A DNA stretch of 64,000 nucleotides from Microbispora rosea subsp. aerata (GCF_014647835.1 NZ_BMPY01000033.1:1-64000), one strand, 5' to 3'. Shown: positions 7,903 to 17,535, counted from the stretch's first letter. The notes: generated by a model from the letters alone, not told the origin. Program-made: numbers and translations.

Positions 7903-9405
7903 CTATGCCGATCCGGGGGAATGCACCGTTACTTCGTAGATAGTGCCACGATACTGCCCGTTGTAGGGCGGAAGACGGGTGAACCAGATCAAAACGTATT
8001 GGCCGGTGGTTTCCTTTTCCGGCGTGAGCGTCACCGAACCCGATGCGCCCTTCTTCTCCGCCACGGTCTTCAGCGAGGACAGCTCGGCCGCGTCGCCCAC
8101 CTTGAGCTGCACCGTCGCGCCGCTCCTGTCGCCGAGGGAGACGACCACGTCGGCGATGGGAATCGGCTTGCCCATGTCGAGGATGAGCCCGACGCCGTCC
8201 TTGAGCCGGCCCAGGTCGGCGCTGGTGTAACTGTCGGTGTGCCAGTCGGTGGACGACTTGCCGTCGATGGCGAGCGGGGCGTACTCCGGCTTCTCCTCGC
8301 GGTCGGAGCCGAGGGGGTCGAACCCGGTCGCGCTCACCGGCTTGACGGCGACCGGCTTGCGCGAGGGGGACGGCGACGTGGTGACGTCCGGCTGGGCCAC
8401 GCCCCTCGGGGTGTTGCCGAGGTTCTTGCCCACGGTCCAGGCGCCCACGCCGACGGCCGCCATCACGAGCAGGACGATGACGGTCAGCAGGATCTTGCTC
8501 GCGGTGCCGGTCTGCTGGCGCGGCGGGGGCACCATCTGCATCTGCGGCGGCAGTTGCGGCGGCATGGTCGGCATGCCCATGCCGTCCGGCGCCTCGTTGC
8601 GCAGGTTCAGCGCGGGCGGCGCGGTCGTGACGGGGGCCGGCGCGGGACGGGGCACCTCGGCGAGCGCCTCGGCGACGTCGGCCGGGGTGGCCAGCGGCGG
8701 CTGTCCCCGCCGGGGCTCCTGCAGCAGCGCGCGGCAGGTGATCGCGTCCAGATAGCCGGGCACCCCGGCGGTGACCTGCCTCGGCGTGCAGACCTTGCCG
8801 TCGTCCATCGGCGCGGGCGGCAGGCCGCAGTCGGAGTCGCCGGGCCAGTGGCCGGTCAGCGCCGCGTAGAGCAGGCGGCCCAGCCCCTCGGCGTCCTCCC
8901 GGGCGGGCTCCTCGCTGCTCAGGTCGAGGATCGCGGCGTCTACGGCGAGTCCGAGGAGCTTGACCGTGCCGCCGCTCGTCCAGACCAGGCGGGCGGGGGT
9001 CAGATGGAGGTGGGTGAGGCCGGCCTCGTGGGCGTGCGCCAGGGCCTCCGCGGCCTCGGCGACCAGGGCCGCGCCGCGCTCCGGCTCGATCGGGCCGCTC
9101 TCCAGCAGGTCGAGGAGCGACTCACCGCTGACCCACTCGCTCACGACATACGCCGTGTCGTCCTCGTCGGCCGCGTCGAAGACCTGGGTGAGGCGGGGGT
9201 CGGTCAGGCGGCTGGCCAGACGGGCGGCGGTGACCACCTCGTGGACCCGGGGGAAGTCGGGTGCGAACGTGTGGACCGCGACCGGGCGGGCCAGGACCTC
9301 GTCCACGGCCTTCCACAGGGTCGCGCCGCCGGACTCGTGGACCCGGTCCTCCAGGCGGAAGCGATCCGCAAGCCGGGTCCCCGGTTCGACCGTGGACATG
9401 CTCAT
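7903..9405 (-). CDS. MurJ-associated pseudokinase with membrane anchor and extracellular discoidin-like domain
   Basis: This 500-residue protein begins with a Ser/Thr kinase-like fold (about 1-260) that has lost its catalytic residues. The ATP-lysine position reads PVAVHTF, the HRD loop reads HLHLTPARLVW without aspartate, and DFG is replaced by LLGLA. One membrane helix follows (ILLTVIVLLVMAAVGVGAW, about 315-335), then an extracellular discoidin/carbohydrate-binding-like domain (about 380-500). In Mycobacterium tuberculosis the same parts are fused to the C-terminus of the lipid II flippase MviN; here murJ is separate and just upstream. I chose the ATG at 9405 because sequence upstream of it looks non-coding. 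It probably regulates lipid II export in response to PknB-type signalling (inference). Confidence 0.85.
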   Translation of the reverse strand: MSMSTVEPGTRLADRFRLEDRVHESGGATLWKAVDEVLARPVAVHTFAPDFPRVHEVVTAARLASRLTDPRLTQVFDAADEDDTAYVVSEWVSGESLLDLLESGPIEPERGAALVAEAAEALAHAHEAGLTHLHLTPARLVWTSGGTVKLLGLAVDAAILDLSSEEPAREDAEGLGRLLYAALTGHWPGDSDCGLPPAPMDDGKVCTPRQVTAGVPGYLDAITCRALLQEPRRGQPPLATPADVAEALAEVPRPAPAPVTTAPPALNLRNEAPDGMGMPTMPPQLPPQMQMVPPPRQQTGTASKILLTVIVLLVMAAVGVGAWTVGKNLGNTPRGVAQPDVTTSPSPSRKPVAVKPVSATGFDPLGSDREEKPEYAPLAIDGKSSTDWHTDSYTSADLGRLKDGVGLILDMGKPIPIADVVVSLGDRSGATVQLKVGDAAELSSLKTVAEKKGASGSVTLTPEKETTGQYVLIWFTRLPPYNGQYRGTIYEVTVHSPGSA

Positions 9406-9816
9406 GCGGCCGCTCCGCTCCGCGGCCCGTCGGCATGCATCAGCCGATGCCGGGTGGTTCCGCCCACGCCTTCCCGCTTCCGCTCGCCGGTCCGAAACTC
9501 CAGTTCGCGCCCCTAAGACCTCCTGCCTGCCGCGATCGCCGAGCGGAGCACCGCCGGGTCGGCGAGGCCCCGGACGAGCACCCGCACGGCCGGGTTCGGC
9601 CGGTGCGGCGCCGCCGCCCGTTCCTCCTCCGCCTCGCGGTCGCCCGCCCGGCCGAATCCATCGGTAGGGCAAGGTCTGCGGGACGTTTACAGGTCGTGTC
9701 TCCACTCCCTGGCGCACCATGCTAGTGCCGTGCCGCTTGTGCCCGCCTTCCCGATCGAAGACGTCCGAATCGGACTTCTGGGTTACCTTCCCGTTGCCGG
9801 TCGTTCTTGAGGACTC
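9406..9816. other. 411-bp intergenic region between murJ and the pseudokinase gene
   Basis: No gene is evident. A minus-strand CACGGCACTAGCAT element at 9719-9732, also found upstream of DUF6049, contains a TAGCAT -10-like hexamer. It could drive the pseudokinase-sigM operon. The hairpin AGGACTCTTACCGTCCT near 9811 may be a weak murJ terminator. Confidence 0.4.
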
Positions 9817-11415
9817 TTACCGTCCTACCCGGCCTGCCACAAGTCCAATGATGGAGCGCACCTCGGGCACCCGCAGCCGGTGCGCGGCCAGCATGTACAG
9901 CAGCATCCCCGCCCCGCCGCCGACCACGAGCACCACGGCCGAGGAGAGCGGGGTGATCGAGGTCACCTCCCTGGCCAGCCACAGGACCGCCAGCGCCAGC
10001 GCGGCGGCGGGGATCGCCGCCGCGTACATCCGGCCCAGGCCGGCGGTGACCTCCCGGCCGCCGAGCCCGCCGATCTTCCGGCTCGCCAGCGTCCACGCGA
10101 TGCCGCAGAGCGCGACGTACGTGATCAGGTAGGCGAACGCCAGTCCGATGACGATGTACCGGTCGGGGAGCGTGAAGTAGGCGACGAGGCTGAGCGACGC
10201 GTTGATCAGCACGTTCACCCCCGCCATGATCGCGGGAGTGCGGGTGTCCCCGAAGCTGTAGAAGACCCGCAGCAGGAGCTGGAAGACGGAGAACGGCACG
10301 AGCGCGACGCCGAACACCTGCAGCACGTGGCCGATGTAGATCGCGTTGGCCGTCGTCATGTGGCCCCACGAGAAGATCACCGTGGTGACCGCCGGGCCGA
10401 GCACCATCAGCAGCAGCCCCGCGGGGACGATGACCGAGGAGACCAGCCGCACCCCGGAGGAGAACTCCTCGCGGGCGGTGGCGAGGTCGCCGTCCGCCAC
10501 GAGCCTGCTCATCCTGGGCAGCATCGCGGTGATCACCGACACCGCGATGATCCCGTACGGGAGCTGGAAGAGCTGGAAGGCGTACGCCCACGCGCTGTTG
10601 CCGGCGCCCGGCGCCCGGTCGCCCGCGCCGGTGGCCAGCTTGGTGGTGACCCAGAAGCCGACCTGGTTGATGCCGACGAAGGCGAACGTCCACACGGCGG
10701 CCTTGGCCGCCTCCCCGAGCCCGGTGTCGCGCACTCCGAACCGCGGGCGGAACCGGAAGCCGGCCCGGTGCAGCGCGATGATCAACACCAGCGCCTGGGC
10801 CAGGATGCCCGCGGTGGTGCCGAGCCCGAGCAGCATGAGGTCGCGCTCGGTCACCTTCTCGATGTCGGAGGTCCCGACGACGTAGTAGGCGGCGAGGACG
10901 CCCATGACCACGATGTTGTTGAGCACCGGCGCCCACATGGGCGCGGCGAACCTGTCGCGGGTGTTCAAGATCGCCCCGGCCAGCGAGCCGATGCCGAAGA
11001 ACGCGATCTGCGGGAGCAGATATCTGGCCAGCGTCGTGGCCACCTCGACCTTCTGCTCGCTCCAGTTCGAGGCGGTGTAGAGCTCCATGATCGGCCTGGC
11101 CAGCAGCACGCCGATCACCGCGACGGCCGACAGCACCACCACGCCCAGCGTCATCAGCCGCTGCTCGAACGCCTGCCCCCCGTCGGGGTCCCGCTTCTGC
11201 GCCCGTACGATCACCGGCACGACGACGGCGCTGAGCACGCCCTGGAGCAGCAGGTCGAGCAGGATGTACGGGATCTGGTAGGCCGCGTTGTAGGCGTCGC
11301 CGAGCGCGAGGGTGCCGACGGCGGCGGCGAGCATCGCCGTCCGGACGAAGCCCGTGAGCCGCGAGACCATCGTCCCGGCCGCCATGATCGCGCTGGCCCG
11401 CAGCATCCTGCTCAT
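9817..11415 (-). CDS. murJ: Lipid II flippase MurJ (MviN)
   Basis: This 532-residue polytopic membrane protein of the MOP superfamily flips the peptidoglycan precursor lipid II. About 14 hydrophobic segments are visible. Family motifs include the N-terminal MAAGTMVSRLTGFVRTAML and the arginine-rich segment AILNTRDRFAAPMWAPVLNN. Another is the RVFYSFGDTRTPAIMAGVNV loop. I prefer the ATG at 11415 because GAAGGA stands 5-6 nt upstream; an in-frame ATG 18 bp earlier lacks a clear site. Unlike the mycobacterial protein it ends after the transporter domain; the pseudokinase half is the next gene. Confidence 0.95.
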   Translation of the reverse strand: MSRMLRASAIMAAGTMVSRLTGFVRTAMLAAAVGTLALGDAYNAAYQIPYILLDLLLQGVLSAVVVPVIVRAQKRDPDGGQAFEQRLMTLGVVVLSAVAVIGVLLARPIMELYTASNWSEQKVEVATTLARYLLPQIAFFGIGSLAGAILNTRDRFAAPMWAPVLNNIVVMGVLAAYYVVGTSDIEKVTERDLMLLGLGTTAGILAQALVLIIALHRAGFRFRPRFGVRDTGLGEAAKAAVWTFAFVGINQVGFWVTTKLATGAGDRAPGAGNSAWAYAFQLFQLPYGIIAVSVITAMLPRMSRLVADGDLATAREEFSSGVRLVSSVIVPAGLLLMVLGPAVTTVIFSWGHMTTANAIYIGHVLQVFGVALVPFSVFQLLLRVFYSFGDTRTPAIMAGVNVLINASLSLVAYFTLPDRYIVIGLAFAYLITYVALCGIAWTLASRKIGGLGGREVTAGLGRMYAAAIPAAALALAVLWLAREVTSITPLSSAVVLVVGGGAGMLLYMLAAHRLRVPEVRSIIGLVAGRVGR

Positions 11416-11511
11416 GGTTGTCCTTCGGTTCACGGCGGCCGTGTCGCGTGGCCGCCTTCCTCCAGTGGTCCCGGATCTCAGGGTGTGGTTTCAGGCTTCG
11501 GGGGGTTCAGA

Positions 11512-13743
11512 CTACGGCGACTGGGTGCGCTCGGCGGAAACGGCGCCCGTCTCGCCGGAGGGCGGGCCGTCCGCGCCGTCCGGCCCGTCGAACGGGAACG
11601 CCTTGCGCGACCTGCGGCGCAGGATGCGCATCACCACGGCGGCCAGCATGATGACGACGGCCGCTCCGACGATGACGAGGGCGATGCCGGTGTAGCCCGT
11701 CGCGCGCACGACCACGCGCACGGCGCTGCCGTACTTCTCGTCGCCGTCGGTCAGGAGCTGCACGGAGATGCTCGCGTCGCCGCGCGCGTCGCGGATGATC
11801 ACCGGCACGTTCACGAGCTGGCTGCGTCCCGCGAGGATTCTGGTGGTCGGGGTCACGTAGACGCCGTCACGGGTGTCGATCGCGAGCCGCGACTTGCTGG
11901 CCGAGGTGACCCGGATCTTCACCTGGATGTCCTTGTCCAGGTTGTTGGCCACGCTGACCGGGACCTGGCCGTTGCTGCCCGCGACCGCGCGCGGGGTGTC
12001 GAGCACGGACACGTCGTCCATGCGGTCGTCGATCGCCTTCTGCACCTGTGCGGCGAAGGCGGTCGCCCGCTTGGCGTCGCCCCGCCAGGAGGCCGAGGCC
12101 AGCCGGAGAATCGCGGTGTGGAAGACGTCGGTGTGCTCGGCCGTGACGGTGGCCACCGCGTTGGCCTTGCGTTCCAGCCTGCGCACGGTGGCGAGGTAGG
12201 AGCGGCTCAGCTCGGCCTGGCGGTCGCGGTCGGTGTACGTCAGGTCGCCGCGCGGCACCCCGGCCCGGCCGGGCTTGACCGAGTCGAGCGTGGTCATCCG
12301 CAGCCAGGGGGCGGCCGACGCGGCCTGGAGCAGGCCGGAGACGAAGGCCGGGTCGGGCGTCCACAGGTGGGAGCCGGGAGCCGCGATCACCGTGCGGGAG
12401 GCCGTCTTCGCCGCCGCGGTCTGCCCGGTCCGGCCGAGCTGCCCGCCCTGCTGGGTCCGCTGGGTCTGCTGCTCGAAGGCGATCATCGCGGTCTCGGCGA
12501 GGAACCGCTGCCGCGCGAGCATCGCGGCGCCGGGGGCGGACACGTCGCCGCCGAGGAGCTCGCTGAGCGTGGGGTCGGCGAGCAGCGCGGTGAGCGGGTC
12601 GTCCGCGACGGTGTCGAGCCTGGCCGCCCCGTCGGGAGTGATCTGCCCGGGAGCGGACGTGGTCTGCCCGGTCTGCGTCGCGTCCTGCGCGGCGGGCCGC
12701 GGCGGCAGCGCGTCCCCGGACAGCAGCACGGAGGTCACGCCCGACATGGCCAGCTCGTCCACCGCGTCCCGGTCGATCTTGCCGCCGGCCGGCCACGCGG
12801 TGGTGCCGGGGATCTGCCGGCCGAGCAGCTCGCTCGCGAGCGCGGCGCCCCGCTGGACGGACGCCGCGGCCTGCTTGTCCAGGCCGTTGTGGACCAGCGC
12901 GGTCACGTCCGGGTCGGCGTACGGCGTGGCGAGGACGGTCTTGTCCGTCAGCGCGCTGCGCAGGCCGTTCAGCCACTGGCCCGCGGCCGCGTCGGCGTTC
13001 TTGCGCGTGCCGCGCACGCTGCGGGGCCCGGACGAAAGGACGCGGACGTCGTCGAGCAGGGCGGGGTCCACGAACCAGGTCACCCCGGCACCGGTGTCCT
13101 GCACGGTCTGCAGCAGCGAGGCCAGGCGGCCCGAGGTGAGCGAGGCGGACAGGTCGTCGTCCATGAACGTCCCGTCGTCCGCGCGGTGGGGCCGGTCCAC
13201 GATCGGCAGCGCGACGGCCAGCTTGACCTTGGGGATCTGCTCGCCCTTGGGGGCGTACGTCAGGAAGGTGCGCTCGATCCCGAGCCGCTGCCCGGTCGCC
13301 GAGTCGGTCACCTCGATCTCGAAGGGGTAGACCCCCGGCCTGGGCATGCCCAGCTCCGCGGGGGTCACGGTGAACTCGAAGGGCAGCTTCCCCGACTGGT
13401 CGACGGGCGTGGCCTGGACCCTGGTGCTCCAGTTGGTGGTGACGTATCCCTGCTCGGCCAGATAGGCCGCCATCTCGGCTCGCGAGGCGAAAGGCCGGTC
13501 GCGGGAGTATCGCACCGCGATCCGCACGTACGACCCCGGCGTGCCGGAGACGGTCCCGGCGACCTTGACGGGCGCCGAGGCGTCGCGCACGACCTCCGGC
13601 GTGATCTCGCTCACGAAGAGCGGATCGGCGGGAGCCGCGACCGCGACACGACCCGGAGCTGCGGCGACAGCCGTACCGGCCATGCCCGCGGGGGAGGCGA
13701 GCAGGGCGGTCAGCAACGTCAGCAGCGCGGCCTTACGGATCAT
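11512..13743 (-). CDS. DUF6049 family secreted/membrane glycoprotein-like protein
   Basis: This 743-residue protein has a signal peptide (MIRKAALLTLLTALLASPAGMAG) and a large extracytoplasmic region with beta-sandwich character at both ends. A C-terminal membrane helix (about 690-715, GIALVIVGAAVVIMLAAVV) is followed by a basic tail RILRRRSRKAFPF. Its place between murJ and the CCA-adding enzyme is that of the DUF6049 family, represented in mycobacteria by the gene next to mviN. The function is unknown. The context and topology suggest a periplasmic-side partner in cell-wall assembly, which is inference. A leader of about 30 nt separates it from a putative TAGCAT -10. Confidence 0.85.
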   Translation of the reverse strand: MIRKAALLTLLTALLASPAGMAGTAVAAAPGRVAVAAPADPLFVSEITPEVVRDASAPVKVAGTVSGTPGSYVRIAVRYSRDRPFASRAEMAAYLAEQGYVTTNWSTRVQATPVDQSGKLPFEFTVTPAELGMPRPGVYPFEIEVTDSATGQRLGIERTFLTYAPKGEQIPKVKLAVALPIVDRPHRADDGTFMDDDLSASLTSGRLASLLQTVQDTGAGVTWFVDPALLDDVRVLSSGPRSVRGTRKNADAAAGQWLNGLRSALTDKTVLATPYADPDVTALVHNGLDKQAAASVQRGAALASELLGRQIPGTTAWPAGGKIDRDAVDELAMSGVTSVLLSGDALPPRPAAQDATQTGQTTSAPGQITPDGAARLDTVADDPLTALLADPTLSELLGGDVSAPGAAMLARQRFLAETAMIAFEQQTQRTQQGGQLGRTGQTAAAKTASRTVIAAPGSHLWTPDPAFVSGLLQAASAAPWLRMTTLDSVKPGRAGVPRGDLTYTDRDRQAELSRSYLATVRRLERKANAVATVTAEHTDVFHTAILRLASASWRGDAKRATAFAAQVQKAIDDRMDDVSVLDTPRAVAGSNGQVPVSVANNLDKDIQVKIRVTSASKSRLAIDTRDGVYVTPTTRILAGRSQLVNVPVIIRDARGDASISVQLLTDGDEKYGSAVRVVVRATGYTGIALVIVGAAVVIMLAAVVMRILRRRSRKAFPFDGPDGADGPPSGETGAVSAERTQSP

Positions 13744-14072
13744 GTGCCGGCCGGCGGTGGGGTACGGCGCACGTCAAGAATGCTAGTGCCGTGACTGCTG
13801 AGGTTTGCCCGGGCAGGGCGGTGTCCCGGCGGGCGCGGCGCGCGGCGGCGGGCCCGGGCCGCGCGGAAATCCCGAGCGTGCGGGATCTTCCGCGGGACTG
13901 CTCGTGGGTCTTCCGCGGGTCTCACCGTGTGTCTTTCCGGGTGTCTTTCCGGGGGCCTTTCCGCGGGGGAGAAGCGAGGCGTTGTTCCGGGGTGCGCGAC
14001 GGGGCGGGGGCGGGGCCGGGTGACGGGGCCGGGCGGCGGCGGGAAGCGCACAACGCCGCAAGGCGCGCGACG
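13744..14072. repeat. GC-rich intergenic region with short imperfect repeats
   Basis: This 330-bp stretch holds no gene. Between about 13905 and 13975 the 12-bp motif GTGTCTTTCCGG occurs twice in tandem, flanked by degenerate copies (TGGGTCTTCCGCGGGTC, GGCCTTTCCGCGGGG). On the minus strand at 13780-13793 is CACGGCACTAGCAT, a probable -10 for DUF6049. The repeats may be replication slippage products in non-coding DNA. Confidence 0.45.
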
Positions 14073-14609
14073 CTACACGGTACGCATGGGACTCGCCAGG
14101 CTCGCCAGGCCCCTCCTCTGGTTGGCGGAAAGATCGACGGGCTTGGCCGCCATCAGATCGAACAGATGGATCGCGCGCATGCGCAACGCGGTGCGGCGCT
14201 CCCCGGTGGCGGTGTGGACGACCTCGTCGGGGTCGACCCGCTCGGTCAGGCGCTGGTCCACGAGAACGGTCAGATCGTCGGGCAGCAGCAGCGGGCAGAC
14301 CAGGCCGTGCGCGTAGTCGGTCGCGGAGTTGACGGTGAAGGCGGACGCGGGGGTTACTCTATGGGCGCGCAGGGCGGCGCCCACCACCGCGGGCCCGGGG
14401 CAGCAGTTCACCGCGCTCACCACGGCCACCTCGTGCGTGCGTCCGCGGGTCGTCACCTCGAACAGCGACACGCACAGACACGTCTCCGGAGTGACCCCCA
14501 GCACCTCGGGAAGCTCGTCCGAGCATGTCAACGGGCGCGGAAGACGTACGATCTCATGGTGGATCTGGTGGGCGAGGAGCCAGCGGTGAATCGCGAGAGC
14601 GTCTTTCAT
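14073..14609 (-). CDS. YbaK/EbsC-type aminoacyl-tRNA editing domain protein
   Basis: This 178-residue protein has the YbaK/ProX fold that hydrolyses mischarged tRNAs such as Cys- or Ala-tRNA(Pro). The N-terminus (MKDALAIHRWLLAHQIHHEIVRL) and the segment LGVTPETCLCVSLFEV fit the family. The usual YbaK catalytic lysine is not obvious, so activity is uncertain. The ATG at 14609 is preceded by AAGGAG at 8 nt. It is divergent from the CCA-adding enzyme, an interesting pairing of two tRNA 3'-end functions. In mycobacteria a NUDIX gene occupies this place. Confidence 0.7.
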   Translation of the reverse strand: MKDALAIHRWLLAHQIHHEIVRLPRPLTCSDELPEVLGVTPETCLCVSLFEVTTRGRTHEVAVVSAVNCCPGPAVVGAALRAHRVTPASAFTVNSATDYAHGLVCPLLLPDDLTVLVDQRLTERVDPDEVVHTATGERRTALRMRAIHLFDLMAAKPVDLSANQRRGLASLASPMRTV

Positions 14610-14751
14610 CTCGTGTGCTCCTTGCGTCGTCCAGCGCCCCCGAACCGTCCGTGGCCTGGTGATCGCTAAGTGTGTCTCCCCTGGGTGACACCCGAACACC
14701 TGGGCCGTCGGGGGAGAGTTTCTGTTCCGTGACCGAAGGACCTACCCAGCC

Positions 14752-16203
14752 TTGTCCGTTTCAAATCTGAGCGACAGCCAGCAGCGCGCCGTGAACGAAC
14801 TGTTCCGCCGGATCGCCCCGGTCGCCGACGAGCTCGGCGAGCTGTTCTCGGCCCGGGGGCACGAGCTGGCCCTGGTCGGCGGTTCCGTGCGCGACGTCCT
14901 TCTCGGCCGCGCGGGCAAAGACCTCGACCTGACCACGGACGCCCGTCCCGAGCGGGTGCTGGAGATCGTCAAAGATTGGGCGGACGCCGTCTGGACGATC
15001 GGGATCGACTTCGGCACCGTCGGCGTGCGCAAGGGAAGCCGGCTGCTGGAGATCACCACCTATCGCAGCGAGTCGTACGATCCCTCCTCGCGCAAGCCCG
15101 AGGTGATGTACGGCGACTCGCTGGAGGGCGACCTCGCCCGGCGCGACTTCGCGGTCAACGCGATGGCCGTCCGCCTGCCCGGCCACGAGTTCGTCGACCC
15201 GTACGGCGGGCTGCCGGACCTCGCCGCCAGGACGCTGCGGACCCCGAACAGCCCCGAGCAGTCGTTCGACGACGACCCGCTGCGGATGCTGCGCGCGGCC
15301 AGGTTCGCCGGCCAGCTCGGGTTCACCGTGGCCCCCGAGGTCGTCGCGGCCATGACCGCGATGTCCGGCCGCATCGAGATCGTCTCGGCCGAGCGGATCC
15401 GCGACGAGCTCGACAAGCTGATCCTCGGCGCGCACCCGAGGGCCGGGCTGACGCTGCTGGTGGAGACCGGGCTCGCCGCCCACGTCCTGCCCGAGCTGCC
15501 CAAGCTGCGGCTGGAGATCGACGAGCACCACCGGCACAAGGACGTCTACGAGCACACGCTGATCGTGCTGGAGCAGGCCATCGGGCTGGAGACGTCCGGC
15601 CCCGACCGGGTGCTGCGGTGGGCCGCCCTGCTGCACGACATCGGCAAGCCGAAGACCCGGCGCAACGAGCCCGGCGGCCGGGTGTCGTTCCACCACCACG
15701 AGGTGGTCGGCGCGCACATGGCGAAGAAGCGGCTCACCGAGCTGAAGTTCCCCAAGGACGTGGTGTCCGACGTGTCCAGGCTCGTGGAGCTGCACCTGCG
15801 CTTCCACGGCTACGGAACGGGGGAGTGGACCGACAGCGCCGTGCGCCGCTACGTCCGCGACGCCGGTCACCTGCTCGACCGCCTGCACAAGCTGACCAGG
15901 GCCGACTGCACCACCCGCAACAAGCGCAAGGCGCAGGCCCTGTCGCGGACCTACGACCAGCTCGAGGAGCGCATCGCCCGGCTGGCCGAGGAGGAGGAGC
16001 TCGCCAAGATCCGCCCCGAGCTGGACGGCAACGAGATCCAGGAGATCCTCGGCGTGTCGCCCGGGCCGATCGTCGGCAAGGCGTACAAGCACCTGCTGGA
16101 GATCCGCATGGACCGGGGCATGATCGGCAAGGAGGCCGCGCGGGAGGCCCTGCTCGCCTGGGCGCGCGACAACGGGATCCTGCCGGCGGACGCGGAGGGC
16201 TGA
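14752..16203 (+). CDS. cca: CCA tRNA nucleotidyltransferase
   Basis: This 483-residue enzyme adds or repairs the 3'-terminal CCA of tRNAs. The head domain has the class II nucleotidyltransferase signature LVGGSVRDVLLGRAGKDLDL with the catalytic aspartates. RRDFAVNAMA and the nucleotide-recognition motif DPLRMLRAARFAGQLGF follow. The C-terminal part has an HD phosphohydrolase motif (RWAALLHDIGKP, then HHEVVGAHMAKKRL). The TTG at 14752 is the apparent start, with GAAGGA upstream. The gene is the pcnA/cca of the sigM-murJ neighbourhood and converges with the MFS gene. Given the HD domain, phosphatase activity on damaged tRNA ends is possible. Confidence 0.94.
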   Translation: MSVSNLSDSQQRAVNELFRRIAPVADELGELFSARGHELALVGGSVRDVLLGRAGKDLDLTTDARPERVLEIVKDWADAVWTIGIDFGTVGVRKGSRLLEITTYRSESYDPSSRKPEVMYGDSLEGDLARRDFAVNAMAVRLPGHEFVDPYGGLPDLAARTLRTPNSPEQSFDDDPLRMLRAARFAGQLGFTVAPEVVAAMTAMSGRIEIVSAERIRDELDKLILGAHPRAGLTLLVETGLAAHVLPELPKLRLEIDEHHRHKDVYEHTLIVLEQAIGLETSGPDRVLRWAALLHDIGKPKTRRNEPGGRVSFHHHEVVGAHMAKKRLTELKFPKDVVSDVSRLVELHLRFHGYGTGEWTDSAVRRYVRDAGHLLDRLHKLTRADCTTRNKRKAQALSRTYDQLEERIARLAEEEELAKIRPELDGNEIQEILGVSPGPIVGKAYKHLLEIRMDRGMIGKEAAREALLAWARDNGILPADAEG

Positions 16204-16230
16204 CCCGGGCGCGTCCGGCCGCACGGCGGG

Positions 16231-17529
16231 TCAGTCGGCGGCGGGGACGGGCGGCCTGCGCACACCGGCCGGCAGGAGCATCCGATATCCCAGCGCGCCG
16301 AGCAGGTAGCCTGCGCCGATCACGGCGAGCGCGGCGTACGACCTGCCGTCCGGCGGCAGCAGCACGGCCGCCAGCACCGCGCCGAGGACCGTCATGCCGT
16401 TGAACAGCATGTCGTACACGGAGAAGGCGCGGCCGAGATAGGCGTCCTCGATGTCGCGCTGCACGACGGTGTCCGCGCAGATCTTCACGCTCTGCCCCGC
16501 GACGCCGATCACGAGCCCGGCGAGCACGAACGCCCACTCCCGGAATGTCGCGCACAGCGCGAACTCCAGGACGCCGCAGGTCACCAGCATCGCCGGCACC
16601 CAGGTCTCGATCCGGAACCGGCCGGTGGCCCACGGGGTGACCAGCACCGCGGCGAAGCTTCCCGCGCCGACGGCGCCCAGCACGAGCGCGATGCCCTGCA
16701 GCGCGTCGTCGGCGTCGGTGGTGAAGCTGTAGCGGTAGAGCATCACCACCGTCGCCGTCGAGATGCCGAACATGAGGCGGTGGGTCGCGATGCTGCCGAG
16801 GGCCGCCGCCGCGGAGCGCCGGTGCGCGATGTGCCGCGCGCCGTCCACCAGGCCGGTGAGCACGCGCCGTACGGCCTCGCGGGCCTGCGGGCGGTCGGGG
16901 TCGTAGGCGGGGCCGAGCAGGGAGCGCTCCAACGTCCGCGCGATCAGCGAGCTGAGCCCGAAGATGACGCCGGAGCAGACGAGCAGCACCGCCACGCCGT
17001 TGTCGTCCGATCCCGCGACCATGCGGAGCACGACGCCGGCGCCCGCCCCGACGAACGTCGCCACCGTGCCCGAGGTGGGCGTGACCGCGTTGGCCATCAT
17101 CAGATGCTCGGCCGGCACGACGTGCGGCAGCGCCGCGCTGAGGGCCGACAGGAAGAAGCGGTTGACCGCGAGCACGCCGAGCGCCGCCAGGTAGAAGACG
17201 CCGTCGGGGGCGCCCGCCGCGACGAAGCAGGCGGCCAGCACCAGCAGCAGCCCGCGCACGATCGGCGCGATGACGAGGATCTGGCGTCTCGACCAGCGGT
17301 CGATGAACACCCCCACGAAGGGCCCGAGGATGCTGTACGGCAGGAGCAGCACGGCGAGACCCGCCGCGATCGCGGTCGCGCTGGCCTGCCGTTCGGGGCT
17401 GAAGAACGCGTAGCCGCCGACGGCGAGCTGGAAGATCCCGTCCGAGAACTGCGAGACGAGCCGCGTGGCGAACAACCGGCGGAAGTTTCGGCCTCGCAGG
17501 ACCACCCGCAGATCGGAGACGTAGGACAC
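16231..17529 (-). CDS. Major facilitator superfamily transporter
   Basis: This 432-residue protein has about 12 hydrophobic segments. The cytoplasmic loop 2-3 motif appears as GPFVGVFIDRWSRRQIL. It resembles the MFS_3/enterobactin-exporter-like group of actinobacterial drug or siderophore exporters, but the substrate is not visible. The GTG at 17529 has no ribosome-binding site. A TAGGCT -10 hexamer ends 6 nt before it, so the mRNA is probably leaderless. The gene ends 27 bp from the convergent cca and is divergent from idi. Confidence 0.85.
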   Translation of the reverse strand: MSYVSDLRVVLRGRNFRRLFATRLVSQFSDGIFQLAVGGYAFFSPERQASATAIAAGLAVLLLPYSILGPFVGVFIDRWSRRQILVIAPIVRGLLLVLAACFVAAGAPDGVFYLAALGVLAVNRFFLSALSAALPHVVPAEHLMMANAVTPTSGTVATFVGAGAGVVLRMVAGSDDNGVAVLLVCSGVIFGLSSLIARTLERSLLGPAYDPDRPQAREAVRRVLTGLVDGARHIAHRRSAAAALGSIATHRLMFGISTATVVMLYRYSFTTDADDALQGIALVLGAVGAGSFAAVLVTPWATGRFRIETWVPAMLVTCGVLEFALCATFREWAFVLAGLVIGVAGQSVKICADTVVQRDIEDAYLGRAFSVYDMLFNGMTVLGAVLAAVLLPPDGRSYAALAVIGAGYLLGALGYRMLLPAGVRRPPVPAAD

Positions 17530-17535
17530 GGCGAC

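Noticed and set aside
9880-13794. A 1,304-codon open frame on the plus strand
   Set aside because: It is antisense to murJ and DUF6049, which have clear family motifs; the translation is low-complexity.
13905-13975. Short GTGTCTTTCCGG repeats considered as a CRISPR array or iteron origin
   Set aside because: There are only two clean copies without regular spacers and no associated genes.
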